A stretch of DNA of 64,000 nt from Malurus cyaneus samueli (taxonomy: Eukaryota; Chordata; Aves; Passeriformes; Maluridae): contig CM019219.1 of the NCBI GenBank assembly GCA_009741485.1, forward strand, positions 7,569,081-7,633,080, given 5' to 3'. A program made the position numbers and the translations under genes. How positions within the stretch are numbered: position 1 is the first letter of the stretch; the number at the start of each line of letters is the position of its first letter. Positions 44,861 through 56,900 of the stretch are shown here, piece by piece. The notes under the pieces were generated by a model. It did no database searches, was not told the origin of the DNA, and saw only the letters and a list, made by a program, of their open reading frames with translations.

Positions 44861-45589
44861 CTGAAAACCCACAGAATGGGGAGTCCTTGAGTCCAGCTGA
44901 GTGTGACAAGGTGGGTTCTGCACTCCCTGCTCTGACAAGGCTCCATCACATCTCTGTGATTTCCTTTGCAGCTCCTTGTTTTGGGAAAAAGGGGACAGAT
45001 TCTGGCTTGGGACCACTGCTGCCACTGGGGTCAGTGCTGGAGTGACCATTCCCAACTTCCCTGACCCCCCTCAGGAGCCTCTGCTCTGACTCATCCAAGA
45101 GCTGGATCCCCGTTTCTAAAAAATACATGGCACAGCTTAGCATTAACCCCCAACTAAAAAAGAACAATGAAAAATCATAAAAATTAAAAGGGGAAAGTAT
45201 TAAACATAGCTTTTTTAGGGAAATTATAAGCTTACATAAAAAATGACTATCGCCGAGGGAAGAGAAAAAGAAAAAAAGGGAAAAGGGCTTAAAAGTGTGG
45301 AATGTTTTCTCCAAAGCTTAAAATAAGTTGATTCTGCTTTAGAAATTGCACCCTTTTGTGAGGATGTTATTTGTTTTAGGCTTTTTTACACAGTTTTGTG
45401 GAAATATACAGGCTGCAAAAGGGAGGAGAAAACATCAAGAAATGTGTGTGCGGTGGGGAGGGGGAAGGGAAGACTGACAATAAAATAGATCTCCTGTTAA
45501 ATGCATATTCTTCTATTTATGTATTTGATAATGAGACAGAAATGCCCTTGGCACTCCGTAAACAACAGCTTCATAACCAGGAGGGAAGG
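44861..45589. other. Unique sequence, A-rich in places
   Basis: No gene recognised. A 122-codon minus-strand frame is Phe/Ser-rich low complexity. Confidence 0.55.
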
Positions 45590-45770
45590 GCAGAATAATG
45601 CATAGCTACGTTTCAGATCATAAACTATTTCAAGCGCTATTAGCATGCTAGCCTGTTAGATTATTGGGGATTTTCATTTTATTTTAAGCTAATGTTTACC
45701 ATTCTTAAGCAATTTTGCTGTCTTACCTAAATGCTTTTTCTGCAGATTGCAGAAAATTGTTACTTGTGAA
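45590..45770. promoter_or_regulatory. Weak candidate conserved non-coding block
   Basis: AATAATGCATAGCTACG, CAAGCGCTATTAGCATGC and TTAGATTATTGGGG, followed by TTTTAAGCTAATG. Complex, no repeat similarity. Motif-based only. Confidence 0.3.
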
Positions 45771-47559
45771 GCTCCTCTCCTACAAGAAGTTCCTGAGAAG
45801 AGATAGTTGATTTAACTCTAATACTCATAAGAAATTTTTTAGCTTTGTATCAATACAGCAAAATGTTTCTATAAACATGTTTTATAATGTAAGGTTAAAT
45901 TTAGGAGTATTCACCACAACGAGCTGGCAATGCATTCCGGAGGTCCCTAAGTTTCAGAAAAGGAGATAGGAGAAGTTCACATTCACAACAAAAATAGATT
46001 TTTTTTCCTTTGCTTTTTAAGGTGCTTTTTGCATTTTCAAACAACATTCTCTCATGATAACTAAACATATTTGTGTGTAATGTTGCAGTGTCAGATGGTA
46101 TAACTATCGTATGATTTAAAATTAAACAATATAATCACCACTTGGCAACCGATATTTAAAGCTGCAGCAACTATTTCTTCAGACATTATTTAGACTGTAT
46201 TTAAAAATACAAGTGAAAGCTATATTTTTCCTTTTACATTAATTTCAAAATCTTGGATTTGCTGAAGTGCTTTTCCTTTTTTTTTCTCCTCTTCAGAAAC
46301 CCAACTAATTTCTGTTTTAAGCAAATTGGGTTTGTGTTATCTTGAATAAAAAGCTTTTCTACAGCTGTTCAAGAATCCTGCTGCACTGAGACTGTGAGTG
46401 GAGAGCTGCAGGAGAAGGTGGAATATCTTCGGTTGGATTTTATTACTGAGTTTGTTCCTATGTTCTGATCACTGGATGTGGAGATGGGAGCTGGGGATGA
46501 CTGGTAACCCTTTGGAACGAATATTTCTTCAATCATCCGATTCAGGGTGTTTAACAGTTTCTAAAATTAACACCCACAACGATAAAAAAACAGTCATTTG
46601 TGTTACAAGATTGTATAGGCATCTGGTTTCTTTGAATGTGGCTCATTACCAAAATTTATCCCAGTTTTATCTTGGTCCTCTGTTTATTCTATTAATTAAC
46701 CAAGTTATCATTATCTGTTAGTTACAATCAATTTTTTCAGGATTACGGATATGTTGAATTTTACATATTTATTTTTAGAAGCCTATCACATGTATGGGAG
46801 AGAGATAAGTAGGATATAGAATTTCTCCTTGTAGCTGCAATTCTTCTCGGAAGCTCAGGCTGCAGAAAACAAAGGCATCATATTTCCATGAACCTACTAC
46901 AGCCAAACTAGGAATCAGAAGGGTATTTTACTTCAAAATACCTGCATGAATTTTGAAAGTGATTTTCAACCGGATGTATATAAATGCCCATTCTTCTATT
47001 CTCTTGGTAAGTGTCGCGTTTATTTAACTCATCGCATTTTCTTTCTCCCTCTTCAATAAAATACCTTTCTTCTCGTTCATTTCTGAGCAGTTTGATTTTG
47101 TTAAAATAAAAGAATACAAACGCTCCACTGCGGTGAGAGGCAGAACTTTTCCTCCCCCTGCTTCTGGAGCCGTTTCAATCTATAAAGTGTATCGATAAGC
47201 AGAGCAGAAGGCAGCACAGACAGAGACAGTCCCCGGCAGCAAAGGCAGCGCTCCGACCCTGCCTCGCTCCCCAGTGCGCGCGCAGGCTCCAGCCCAGCAC
47301 AGCTCCCCAAGCTAAAACCACATTTCTTCCAATGCCCGTCTCACTTGGTAATTTGGGATAGACAAACACTGCTAAAAACATCTCATTAAGGTCCGAGAGG
47401 GAAGATTTTTATAAGGGGTACAAAAAAAAGACAATAAAAGGGACATTCTTACAATTCTTCTAGATGTCTGAAGACAGAGACATTTTTGTTTTATTTTGTT
47501 AAGCTTTTCTCCAATGCTCAGAATTTTCCAGCCCGAGCAAACGATTTTATTTATATTTT
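45771..47559. other. AT-rich unique sequence
   Basis: No supported gene. Short stretches such as CAACCGGATGTATATAAATG (46968-46987) and GTGTCGCGTTTATTTAACTC look complex enough to be conserved, but they are isolated. 47190-47300 is CpG-richer (GTGCGCGCGCAGG). Confidence 0.5.
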
Positions 47560-48060
47560 ATATTTTTACTGCCTCATTGTGCCTGTAAATGTTGGCTTTT
47601 AGGGATTTCATAACAATAAAAATATCAGCCAGAGACATCGGTGCTGTGGAAGTTTTGCAAACAGTGGATTCAAATCTTCTGATGCAGGCATTAAAATCAA
47701 GCAAGTTTAATTATGTCAAGCAATGTCACTTGTATGTTAACTTATCTAAGTTGGATCAGTGCAATTGCACTGTAAAGATCTTGGCTACAGAACTTCTCTC
47801 TCTAACTGCAGTGAGAAATAACCAACTCTGAGCAATTTATATGACCAATATCTCTTCTCTCTGCTGATAGTTTGCCGCATGTATGCCAAGGTGGCACAAA
47901 ATGTTGTTATCCTGTAAAACACTGCAGAGCTATCAGCTTTTCTGTGAGTGTGTGAATCATAAGGCTGTGTTAGCATGAGTGCATTTAATTGTGTGAAAAG
48001 GGTATTTCACAGCATTTGCTTAAAACCCCGAAAATCAGCTTTGCTCGTCAATTGTCACTC
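47560..48060. promoter_or_regulatory. Candidate conserved non-coding region
   Basis: 47585-47780 and 47820-48050 are complex AT-rich blocks: TTTAATTATGTCAAGCAATG, GCAATTTATATGACCAATAT, CTGATAGTTTGCCGCATG, ATGTTGTTATCC, GAATCATAAGG, GCATTTAATTGTG. CpGs are sparse but kept. No repeat or coding signal. Confidence 0.35.
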
Positions 48061-48639
48061 GAGATCGTACTGGGAACAAACAGGGAGCAGAAGCACAAGA
48101 GCAGAGTGTTGTGGGAAAGGGTCTGGGGGTAGGCTCAGCTGTAAAACTCCAGAAAAATGCTGGGAGTGTTTTCTTGTGGTTTAATTTCTCATTCCCCAAA
48201 TGACTCTACTTGTTTTAAGCTGTTAATCTGAGACTGGAGGCCAAACAAGCCTTTGAGCCATGGGTGGAAAGGAGGAGTTCCTCCTGGTCAACCAACATGG
48301 CATTGCAGCCTGGCCAGGCTGTGGGGTCAGAGTGCTTTGGTGGGGCTAAAAAAGGTGGCTTTTTGTGTCAGTGGACCCTGCTGGGTCACCCTGGGGTGTC
48401 CAAGGCACACAGCCCTACAAGGTGTAGGGCTTTGCCTGGGGGACTTTCACAGCTCACACAGTGTTCAGCACCCCATGCTCCTCTCCTCACCCCCAGAGCT
48501 ATCACAAGGACAACAAATGGTCCCCAGGCCACTGCCAGCAGGACAGGGACACTGTGCTGGAGGGTCAGGACACAGCAAAGCCCACTCCAAGCCCATCCTT
48601 GTGGCCCCTGATCCAGGGAAGGGCTGTGTGTTGAGCCAG
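48061..48639. other. GC-richer unique sequence, nothing recognised
   Basis: + strand frames of 115 and 157 codons overlap in different phases and show no domain. Confidence 0.55.
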
Positions 48640-48900
48640 AAAGGGAAATGCGCTCTCCCGCAGCCGCTGCCTCGCATGCGCCGAATGAGAGATGCCTTTC
48701 CCCTTTTCATTACGTGGGTTTCTTAATAAAAACTGAAAGAGATTTTTTTTCAGAAAACGAACCCCAGGGGCCCAATCAGTGAAATACATTAACCTTTCAA
48801 CTGTCAGCCCCCCTCCCTTGAAATTAAGCAATACCAGCCCTTGAAATGGCTAAATTACCTTCTTATTTTTTAATTGTGTAATGATGGGCCAACAAAAAAG
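48640..48900. promoter_or_regulatory. Candidate conserved non-coding block
   Basis: Opens with a CpG cluster (AATGCGCTCTCCCGCAGCCG, CGCATGCGCCG), then TTTTCATTACGTGGG, TTCTTAATAAAAACTG, GAAATACATTAACC and TTTAATTGTGTAATGATGGG. GCATGCGC is NRF1-like. Function inferred. Confidence 0.35.
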
Positions 48901-49040
48901 GAGCAACTCAGGACTAGTAAATATTAAATGAAGAAATTTATTGTAGTTCGTATAAAGGGAATACCCACAGCTTTCTTCTCATGGACTTAAATCAGGCAGA
49001 AACTGGAGCGATAGGCATAAAATGAAATAACGGATGCACT

Positions 49041-49240
49041 ATTTCTAGTGGGATTTACATCACCATTTGGTCTAATTATTCCTGATATTTCACCCATCAT
49101 ATTAGAAGCTTCTTCAGGGAAAGAAATAACAGTTTGTCTCCTTGAGAACAAAGAACAAAGTGTCTCTTTGCTCTCAAGAAACTCAGTTATCATTATGAAG
49201 AGAAAGGATCTGTCCATTATCAAGAAATCCCACTAGAAAT
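49041..49240. mobile_element. Fold-back (MITE-like) element with 16-bp inverted ends
   Basis: ATTTCTAGTGGGATTT (49041-49056) is exactly reverse-complementary to AAATCCCACTAGAAAT (49225-49240). An inner stem of CTTGAGAACAAAGA (49141-49154) and TCTTTGCTCTCAAG (49165-49178) pairs at 13 of 14 positions around a 10-base loop. Partial pairing continues outward (ATAACAGTTTG against CTCAGTTAT). The two stems are not concentric. No clear target-site duplication. It could be a small palindromic DNA transposon, a Eulor-type conserved fold-back, or an RNA hairpin. Confidence 0.6.
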
Positions 49241-50089
49241 CTTGAATATCTTACCAAATAATTCCTGAGCACACTAAAAATACCAGCAAATGAAAGAAGA
49301 AGAAATTATGGGACCTTGGAAAATAAATAAATAAAAGAGGCATCATGGATTCTTCACAGCCCACTAATTTTTTATTTTTCTTTCTCACAGAATGATATTA
49401 ATCCAATAACCAAGCGGTGCCTGGCATGTACAGTTGATCTAAGCAAGACAGCCACCACCTCTTTACATTCCTTGTTCAGCAAGGCACACTTTCAGCTCTA
49501 TCTGTGGTCTTGGATTAAGTGGTGGGAATGCATTTGAATACATTTGCACGGTGAGTAATTCACCATGAGTGGTTTTGTATGGGACCCACTTGCAGAATGC
49601 ATGAACTTTTTGAGATTGGATTTCACGAGGACTCTATAGCAAGCCTTAGGAAGAATTTAATGCAGACCCAGGACCATGCACAGCTATCCAGAAAGTAATT
49701 TCTTAGGACATACGTAAGAGTTCTTTGTTCCGTGTCTTGTATTTAATACTGCAGTATCCAGTAAAAAAAGCATTTTAAATGAGCACATGGAGCCATGGGG
49801 TTCAGGTGCACTAATTTGACAACTTCCTAAACAGGATCTTGCTGGGTCAACTTGTGAACTGGGAATATCCCCGGGTCTGAGAGAAAGAGCAAGCATTTCC
49901 CAGCATCCTGCCGTGATCCTGCACCTCTATAGGCAGTCACACTTTGAAAAATGAAAGAAAATAAAACCTCAGCATGCAGAGATAAGAGGGCTGAAAATAT
50001 CAGCTTCGTGAAGAAAATATTTTGCCATTTTTCCTAAAATAAAGGAACTTCTCCAAGTCTTTCCAAAGGTCTTTTCCAGTCCCTAAACA
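49241..50089. other. Unique non-coding sequence
   Basis: No supported gene or transposon. Confidence 0.55.
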
Positions 50090-50215
50090 CAGACAAATGC
50101 TTCTCAGTCACTGCCGAAGGGGATATCGAATGTATTTGACCTTGTATGTAGATGTTGTTTAAATACATTCAGCTTTATTGCTTGTGAAAATCATTGGTCC
50201 TTGAAAATAGAGTTC
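50090..50215. promoter_or_regulatory. Weak candidate conserved non-coding block
   Basis: CACTGCCGAAGGGGATATCG followed by AATGTATTTGACCTTG (nuclear-receptor-like TGACCTTG), then TTTAAATACATTCAGC and AAAATCATTGG. Short, complex, no repeat similarity. Confidence 0.3.
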
Positions 50216-50370
50216 TTAAGTTTAGCAGCAGTGGCACAATTTATACTGGTACATAGTGCTGAACATCTGGGAAACTCCACCAGTTAATCAGGGGTGAAGT
50301 GTGCAACAGCAGATATCTGGATCAGCTTTGGGAGTGGGGTTCTGCCCCACTCAGGGGTTTCATGGTAACA

Positions 50371-50430
50371 TGTTGTTATGTTATGCTTTATGTTATGTTA
50401 TGTTATATTATGTTTTATGTTATATTATGT
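50371..50430. repeat. Imperfect (TTATG)n microsatellite
   Basis: TTATG units mixed with TTTATG and TTATAT variants. Confidence 0.95.
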
Positions 50431-51202
50431 AGAATTAACTCTACTCTCTCAGATAGTTTGCACAGTTCTTGTTGAAGTTGGTAACAAATCTGCTCCAAAC
50501 TGTGAGAGAAAATAGCACGGAGTTTGGATGTGGACTTTCTGTGGTTACTGTGGTCCTATAAAGCATCTGTAAAGGATTGAGTATCTCAAGAACTATCTGC
50601 CTTTGCCTTCTATTGAAAACAATTGCAAGTGGGATGCATGCCCTAAATTGTGATGTTAGTGAAAGCTGAGCATAGTCCCAGATTGCAAAATCAGGCCAGA
50701 ATGATGAAAACATTTGTATATGTGCTACCCTTTTATTTTCTTTGGCATGCTCTAAGTAACCTCTGACCTTTTCTTTCCCCATGTAAAGCTGGTCTTTGTT
50801 TGAATGGAAACAGAATGCGAAAATGATGACAAAGGGATTTTTGAAACAAATACAATAGCAAAAAAACAAAGGCAAATGAACTTTCACTGAAATCTAGTGC
50901 CCCATCAAACTCTTATAAAAGTATGAAAAGAGCAAGTTTCAGGATTTGGAGATAATTTTATACAAGAAAAATGTTAGGTTGAGGAATATAACTGCACTTG
51001 CATGGGATGTAAAGGAGCTGTGCCAGTCTGTGCTGGGCACACACAGGCCCCACTGTCTGTTTTGCTCAGGAGGCAATGGAGCACCCCCAGGCTAAACTGT
51101 GTCTCTGGAAAGTGGTGTCATTGCCTCCAAGAAACTCTGATTGGTTTGATAAATGTGAATGTAAATCATCAGCAGGCCAAAGGAGCTGCTACAGTAAAAA
51201 GC
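50431..51202. other. Unique non-coding sequence
   Basis: A 148-codon minus-strand frame at 50441-50887 has no recognisable content. Nothing else is supported. Confidence 0.5.
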
Positions 51203-51541
51203 TGCTGTGGTTTAACCCCAGACAGACACTCAGTCCCCCATGCTCACTCCCTCCAAGAGGGATGGGGGAGAGAAACAGAAAAGAAAAGAAAACTGAGAAA
51301 AAATAGATAAGTGAGAAAACTTGTAGGCTGAGATAAAGAAATTTAATAAAGAAAGCAAAAGCCACATACACAAATGAAGCAAAATAAGGAATTTGTTTCC
51401 TCTTTCCCATGGTCAGACATTCTGCCATGCTCAGGAGAGCAGGGCTCCATCACCCCTGTGATCTCTGTGTTATCAGCACATCTCCAGGACAGATCTGTAC
51501 AGCTGCCATGAAGAACATTGACTCTGACATTGTCAAACCTG
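51203..51541 (-). mobile_element. Avian endogenous retrovirus LTR, internally deleted (solo)
   Basis: The + strand begins TGTGG-like with GTGGTTTAACCCCAGACAG, then GGGATGGGGGAGAGAAACAG and GGCTGAGATAAAGAAATTTA. This is the complement of the R/U5 end of an LTR family common in bird genomes, with ATTAAA (51342-51347, minus strand) as polyadenylation signal. The other end (CTGTGTTATCAGCAC, CATGAAGAACATTGACTCT) matches the start of U3. The middle of U3, with the TATA box, is missing. No second LTR, internal region or clear target-site duplication. Confidence 0.8.
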
Positions 51542-53009
51542 TTTTTTCCTGGGGTTTGTTTGCTTTGTCTCCAAAGCTCTACCTGCCATGTACACATCAA
51601 GAAGTGCAGAAACAAAACTCCTTCCAGCTTAGTTAGGACAGCTTTAAAAGAAGAAGAGTTGAAATGCTCACAGCTGGTTTGAGGTGCAGGACATCATCTC
51701 ATGGGAAGGAAGGGATTGGTGGCATTTTCCTGTGGGAAATGCACAGAGGAGCACTGTCTTCAGTGCTGAGTGTGGAGAGCACCATGAGATTCCTCTACTG
51801 GTTGCACTGCTCCACTGACTGTCACAGGGCACCCACTGTCAGGAAGAAACTCAACACTTGGATGCATGAAACATCTTACCAGACCATCAAGGTGATGATT
51901 CCTCCCCTTTCCACTCAAGCAAATACACTGTCATGGTTCTTCAGTTTGTAATTTCTGCTTCAAAGCCAACCTCCCGCTGTCTCTAATCCCTCCCCCACTG
52001 CCCTTGCACCCTCCCCTCACCAACCTACCTCTTTTTAGAGGAGCAGACACAATAATTTTGCTTTCTCATTTCTCTTCTAGAAAGATTTCCTTGCCGAAGA
52101 GTTTTTTGAAAAACACCTGGATCAACAGGATCATTTTAGCTCACACTCTTCCATTGAGCATTAATAAAATGTGTTTAGCCAGACTCATCATTAAAGTGTT
52201 AGGACCTCCCTTGCTTGCTAGATGAGCCTGTCTGTAGTTAACACTCCAAAATCAGGGGGTCAAAACCACATCATCTCAGTTATTCTGATGTGGTTTTTTT
52301 TATCCATGGAATGGGTTGCTTCACTCACGTTTAACTCATTTAAAAATTTTTACTTCCTTGTTTCCAGGACCTCTTATAAAAAAAAACAGGGGATGATATT
52401 CCACAGATCAATGTGGACTACTGCCAAACTTCTATCTCCAAATACATTCATTGTTGCTCTCAAAAAGATTTTGCACAGAAAGTGCACAGAGTCTTTTAAA
52501 TGTGTTTATTGAAAATTGAATTACTGTGTGCAACACATTTGCTAAGAAGTTTTAATTATGTTGGTGGAGAGAGGTCACATATGCATATCTGTGTCAGTGC
52601 TGACTCTCGCTTCCTCTGTTCTAAAAAATATTTAAGAGTGAATAAGGAATCTAATTCTGTAGTTGTATATTCAACATACACTTAAAAAATCTATCCCGAG
52701 TTCCAGATGCTCTGGGAAATTTTAACAATATAGTGTTCAAAAAAAAAAAAACCTTCTTCGGTGTTCAAGCCCAAAAAGGGTAGAATAAAAATAGCTACTT
52801 ACTTGGACCCAATTACTTTTTGTGAACCACAGATAGCCAGGATTAAAGGCATTAGATGTGGAGGAGACTTTTAAAAACTGGAGGTGACTGCCATACTCAA
52901 AATGAGCTGTCTGCAGGTCAGCAACAAATTTTACTCCAAAATTATTGACAATCACTATGTTAGGGCATGTGCAAACCAATTCTTTAGGAAGCAAAAGAGG
53001 AAAACATTT
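51542..53009. other. Unique non-coding sequence
   Basis: No gene recognised. The AT-rich stretch 52040-52460 has a texture like an old reversed LINE, but I could not match any motif. Confidence 0.5.
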
Positions 53010-53075
53010 ACATAATGCAATATATTAATGTAATGGAATGGAATATATTAATATAATATTATGTAATATATTATC
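53010..53075. repeat. AT-rich simple sequence
   Basis: Repeated AATATATTAAT / TAATATA words, partly palindromic, with an imperfect GGAAT duplication. Confidence 0.85.
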
Positions 53076-55054
53076 TCCAGCCAAGAAAAGGAGATGCAGT
53101 TATCAAATGCAGACTAATTCCTTTAAGTAAGATGCTTCTGTTTCTTAGATTTAAAATGCCAGGGAAGATTGGTGAAAGCTGAAAGATTTCCTTCAGTAGG
53201 AAGTTTGTTGCTTTCTAGACAGAGAGAAGTAATCTGGGATTCAAATCAACAGTGCTAAGAGCTCCCAGTGCTCCAGGAACTGGAGATTTTCTTTTGGCAT
53301 CCTTAGAATTAGACACAAAGGTTAAAAGTGTTTAATACAGATGCAAAAATGAAGGCTGTATTTCCAGTAAGCTTGCATGTGCTGGGGAGATTGACATCTG
53401 CCATACCCTTTGGGAAGTTTTCTGTCACATATCACAGACAACTCTGGGATCTTCCTGCCCAGCATGGACTGAGGACCCACATGGGAAGGTGTCCTTTTCC
53501 TAAAGCCTGTGATCTGCCCGTGCCACGCTGGGACAAGGCTGGTGTGATGCTCCTACAGTGGCTCCCCATTGCTGCCTCACTCATGACGGAAAAAAACAGT
53601 AACTCACAGCAGAAAACTGAGCCATGGAAGACCTCACATCTCCTCTGTGGGTACAAATGGTGTAACTAAGAAATGCCTGTTATTTTTGGGGGAATGCCAT
53701 GCTTAATTAGTGTGGTACCATGAGCTTTTCTTGAGATACAGAGAGCTGACACAGTGCCATATACAGAAGTGCCCCTAAAATAAATATTTCCCCTTGGAAG
53801 GGGGAAGTCAGAGGACATTCAAATGTGGCTGTCAACATGTAGATGAGTAGAAATTACTTCACAGATGCTCATGGTTACAATGCAAGACGATTCCTTTTGA
53901 TTGCAACCCTATTTTTGGGTACAAGATCCAGGCCTGCTGCTGGCAGAGGACACACTGAAATGTGATACATCACTGCCCATCTTTCAAGGCTTTTTGCCAG
54001 GGTCTCAATTAAGCATTTGAGAGATAACCCTCCTCAAAGGGCTGCAAACTTCCGGGTACCACAGTCCCATGGAGTAACTACCTCTCTTTACATACAGGAG
54101 CCACAGGGCCCCCTGCTACCCCCTACAGCTGTATCCAGCCAAGCTCTGACTAATTACCTCATTTTCATAGTTAATACATCTAGGGAGGAAGGAGGAGGGA
54201 AGACTTTGAAGGAGAGTTCCTGATGGCTGGACTTTGATTTCTCCACTCAGAACAGAGCGGGGAGCCTCGGAGCGTGTCTACTTCGAAAATAGTTATTTTA
54301 GGGGAAAATGGGTAGGAAGGTGAGTGTTTCCACTGAGAGTGCTGTGCTGCCTGGGGTGCTGGAAGTCCCAGAGGGAGGTCACTGGAGCAGAGATTGCTCC
54401 TTAGCACATATCCCTATGCCCTGAAGGTTTTCCCAGTTTGTGGTACTTGACCATTCTTTTCCTCTCCTGTGTCACTGCAGGCAGTGGCAGAGGGACATCC
54501 AGCAGATGATGCAAACCTGAATGCAATTTTGGAACACTTGATGCTATTTTATGTGTCTGCAGCTGCTCGTGCACTGAAGTGTCACACAGCAAATACCTAG
54601 AAAGGTCCATGGAAGGAGTGATCAATCGAATCCCATCTGAGTTGTCTCTTGGTCTCTGTTACCCCGGTTCCTTTGTTACGCTTGTTGCATTTGTATACAG
54701 ACAACTCAGAAACTTTCCTGGGTGACCTTTGAATCTCTGCCTTTCTTCCTTTGTTCCATTTCCTGAGTTTTTCACTTAATGTTCTCTCTGCACTTTTTTC
54801 CTTTTCTGTGGATCTTGCTCTAGCTGTATCATCACTTGAGAGTTTTTTCTCTGTTGTTCAAGTATTTACTTCAGCAGTGTCTTCTTGTGGTCTCTGTCCT
54901 TGCTGAAATCCCGGCCTCACCCTTCAGCCCATTTCTTCAAATGCTTCAGTTTCTCCATGGGGCTCTCCTGTTCAAATTAATTCCATCCTACCTCTTACTG
55001 ACACGTTCCAAAATAAGCCCTGAATGTCCAATAAAAGTAAAAACCTCCTACATT
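53076..55054. other. Unique non-coding sequence
   Basis: No supported gene or transposon. Frames under 115 codons without domains. Confidence 0.55.
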
Positions 55055-55118
55055 AGGTCCTGCTCCAAACACGATTAAGTCAATGGAAAGACTCCATCGG
55101 CTTCCAAAGACTGATTTG
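55055..55118. repeat. Old amniote fold-back (MITE-like) repeat fragment
   Basis: AGGTCCTGCTCCAAACACG, TTAAGTCAATGGAAAGACTC and CGGCTTCCAAAGACTG match from memory a widespread amniote palindromic repeat of the form 'ggcctgatccaaag..gaagtcaatgg.aagactcccattgacttcaatggg..'. The exact family name is not certain. Confidence 0.6.
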
Positions 55119-56836
55119 CGCAACTTTCTGATTCTCTCTTGTGCACACGGACACTGTTGCTATTTATAAACCATGGATTTCAAGTTGCAAAATACTTGTG
55201 ACTCTTCTCTCATGGCCTCGCAGAATTATGGAAAGAAAAAAAAAAAAAAAAGGAGTGGAATCTTTTAGTATCAGAAATAAAATTTTAACTAAAAATAGAA
55301 AAGGATTGTTAACCAAGAATTTAACTTTGGGTGCAAGTATTTTTGTTCTGCATAACAGACTAGGTTTGGAAGGCTTCTGCCACTGGATATCCTTTCCTCC
55401 AAATTTAATGGCATCATGCATTTAGTTTTCAGTTTCCTAAGAAATTTTGAAGCATCCCTAGTGACTTCTGAAATGTGTAAGATTTCTGCAAAGCTGAGAA
55501 CTTAACATATGCTGAATGAATATCTTCATGCCCTAAATTAAAAGGACCCAAATCACTAATAGGTATTGAATTTTTACACCAATGCATTTTATCCTTTAGT
55601 TCAAAATTAATGAAGGTGTAAAGAAAGTAAAAAATATTATCATGATTAAAGTTTCCAAAACAGCTTCAGAAAGATTTGAGAAAGCAAAAATATTTCAGTC
55701 TGGGGTGAAAAAGTCACTTGACCCTTCCTTGCAGCCCAGCAGTTCTGGTTGCCCCTTGGAGAGACTTTGATTCAGGTTCAGCATTTTGGTCTTTGCAGAA
55801 AGCAGAAGTCCAAAATCAATGAAACACAGAAGTTAGAGAACATGAAGCTCTCCTAAGAGAGCCAGAGAAAACTTATTCCTGGTAACAACCCAATAGAGGC
55901 AGTGAGTTTTATCATAGTGGTAGTGAAATATTCTTAATATCAAAAGAGAAAAAGAATGTGGCATCTGAGTTACTGTGGAAATTTTACTTGCAAAGCAGAA
56001 GTCTAGAGAGTCAAAGGAAATGTCGTATTCTTGCAGTGTGGCCTTTCTGCCACCATCTATTCCGTTAACTACTTTGTTAGTGACACCTGTATTATTACCT
56101 GATAAGAGCTGAATCCTTCTACTTTAATGAAGGCCCTGAAATAAATTCCCATTTGGACAGAAAGGGTGTTTCAGCATATGGTATCTTAACCTCCTCAAGC
56201 TCTTAAGCAAAGATTCTTCAAGATTAGGATGTGGTACACCTCACAGAGCTTTTTGTGTTTTGTTCTTCTAAAGTGCAGAACTAAATAACAAAAAAGGGGT
56301 TTCTATTTCTTGACAAAGACCAAATTCCTTCTTTTATAACAATCCAAGCACATTTTAGTGTCTGATTTCAGCCAAAGTGGAAGTTGAATCAAGTCAATGT
56401 GGTTATACTGATTTTAAGGTTTGATTAGCCAGGTACTTAAACCTGGGTTTAATTTTATGTCTGTGAACAGCCACTGGACTCAGCAGGAAAACTCATGGCC
56501 ACAATCTGGTGTGTGTTCATGAGCATTTTTTAAGGGCAGGGTAAAGGGCAAACACTTCAACCTGTTTGGAAATGTAGGCAGTGTTGCTGTTACACTACAT
56601 AAGAACAGCCCTCCCACTGGTAGAAGTGTGAACAGCTTCCCTGAAGATATCAGGTTTATGGGATCTGCACACCTGTCCTGTTGTTATCACCAAGTTGCTA
56701 AGAGTAGCTGGACAAAAACTCTAAAAAAGTAATTTCATCCTCCAAGATCTGTTGGCACTGTTCTCATTTCTGAAAGCTTGATTTGGAAGAAAAGTGTTAA
56801 TTGCCCTAAAGCTCTGTTTTGTCATATTTTGTTTGA
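55119..56836. other. AT-rich unique sequence
   Basis: A16 run at 55236-55251. No supported gene. Confidence 0.55.
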
Positions 56837-56900
56837 GAGTTGGAAAGATGACCTCCAGAGGTCCCTTCCATCCTCAGCCATTCATTCATTCATTCATTCT
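56837..56900 (+). mobile_element. CR1 LINE 3' tail, very short
   Basis: GAGTTGGAAAGATGACCTCC then AGAGGTCCCTTCCATCCTC is the last part of the CR1 3' UTR in sense orientation. It ends in (CATT)5 (56879-56898), presumably derived from the ATTCTATG terminal repeat. Less than 70 bases remain. Confidence 0.8.

Noticed and set aside
44342..45055. 237-codon minus-strand frame
   Set aside because: Phe/Ser/Pro-rich translation of the purine tract; low complexity.
48253..48726. 157-codon + strand frame
   Set aside because: No domain; overlapping frame in another phase of similar length.
52020..52500. Possible reversed LINE remnant
   Set aside because: AT-rich texture is similar to the element at 24.3-24.9 kb, but no LINE protein motif could be matched in order.
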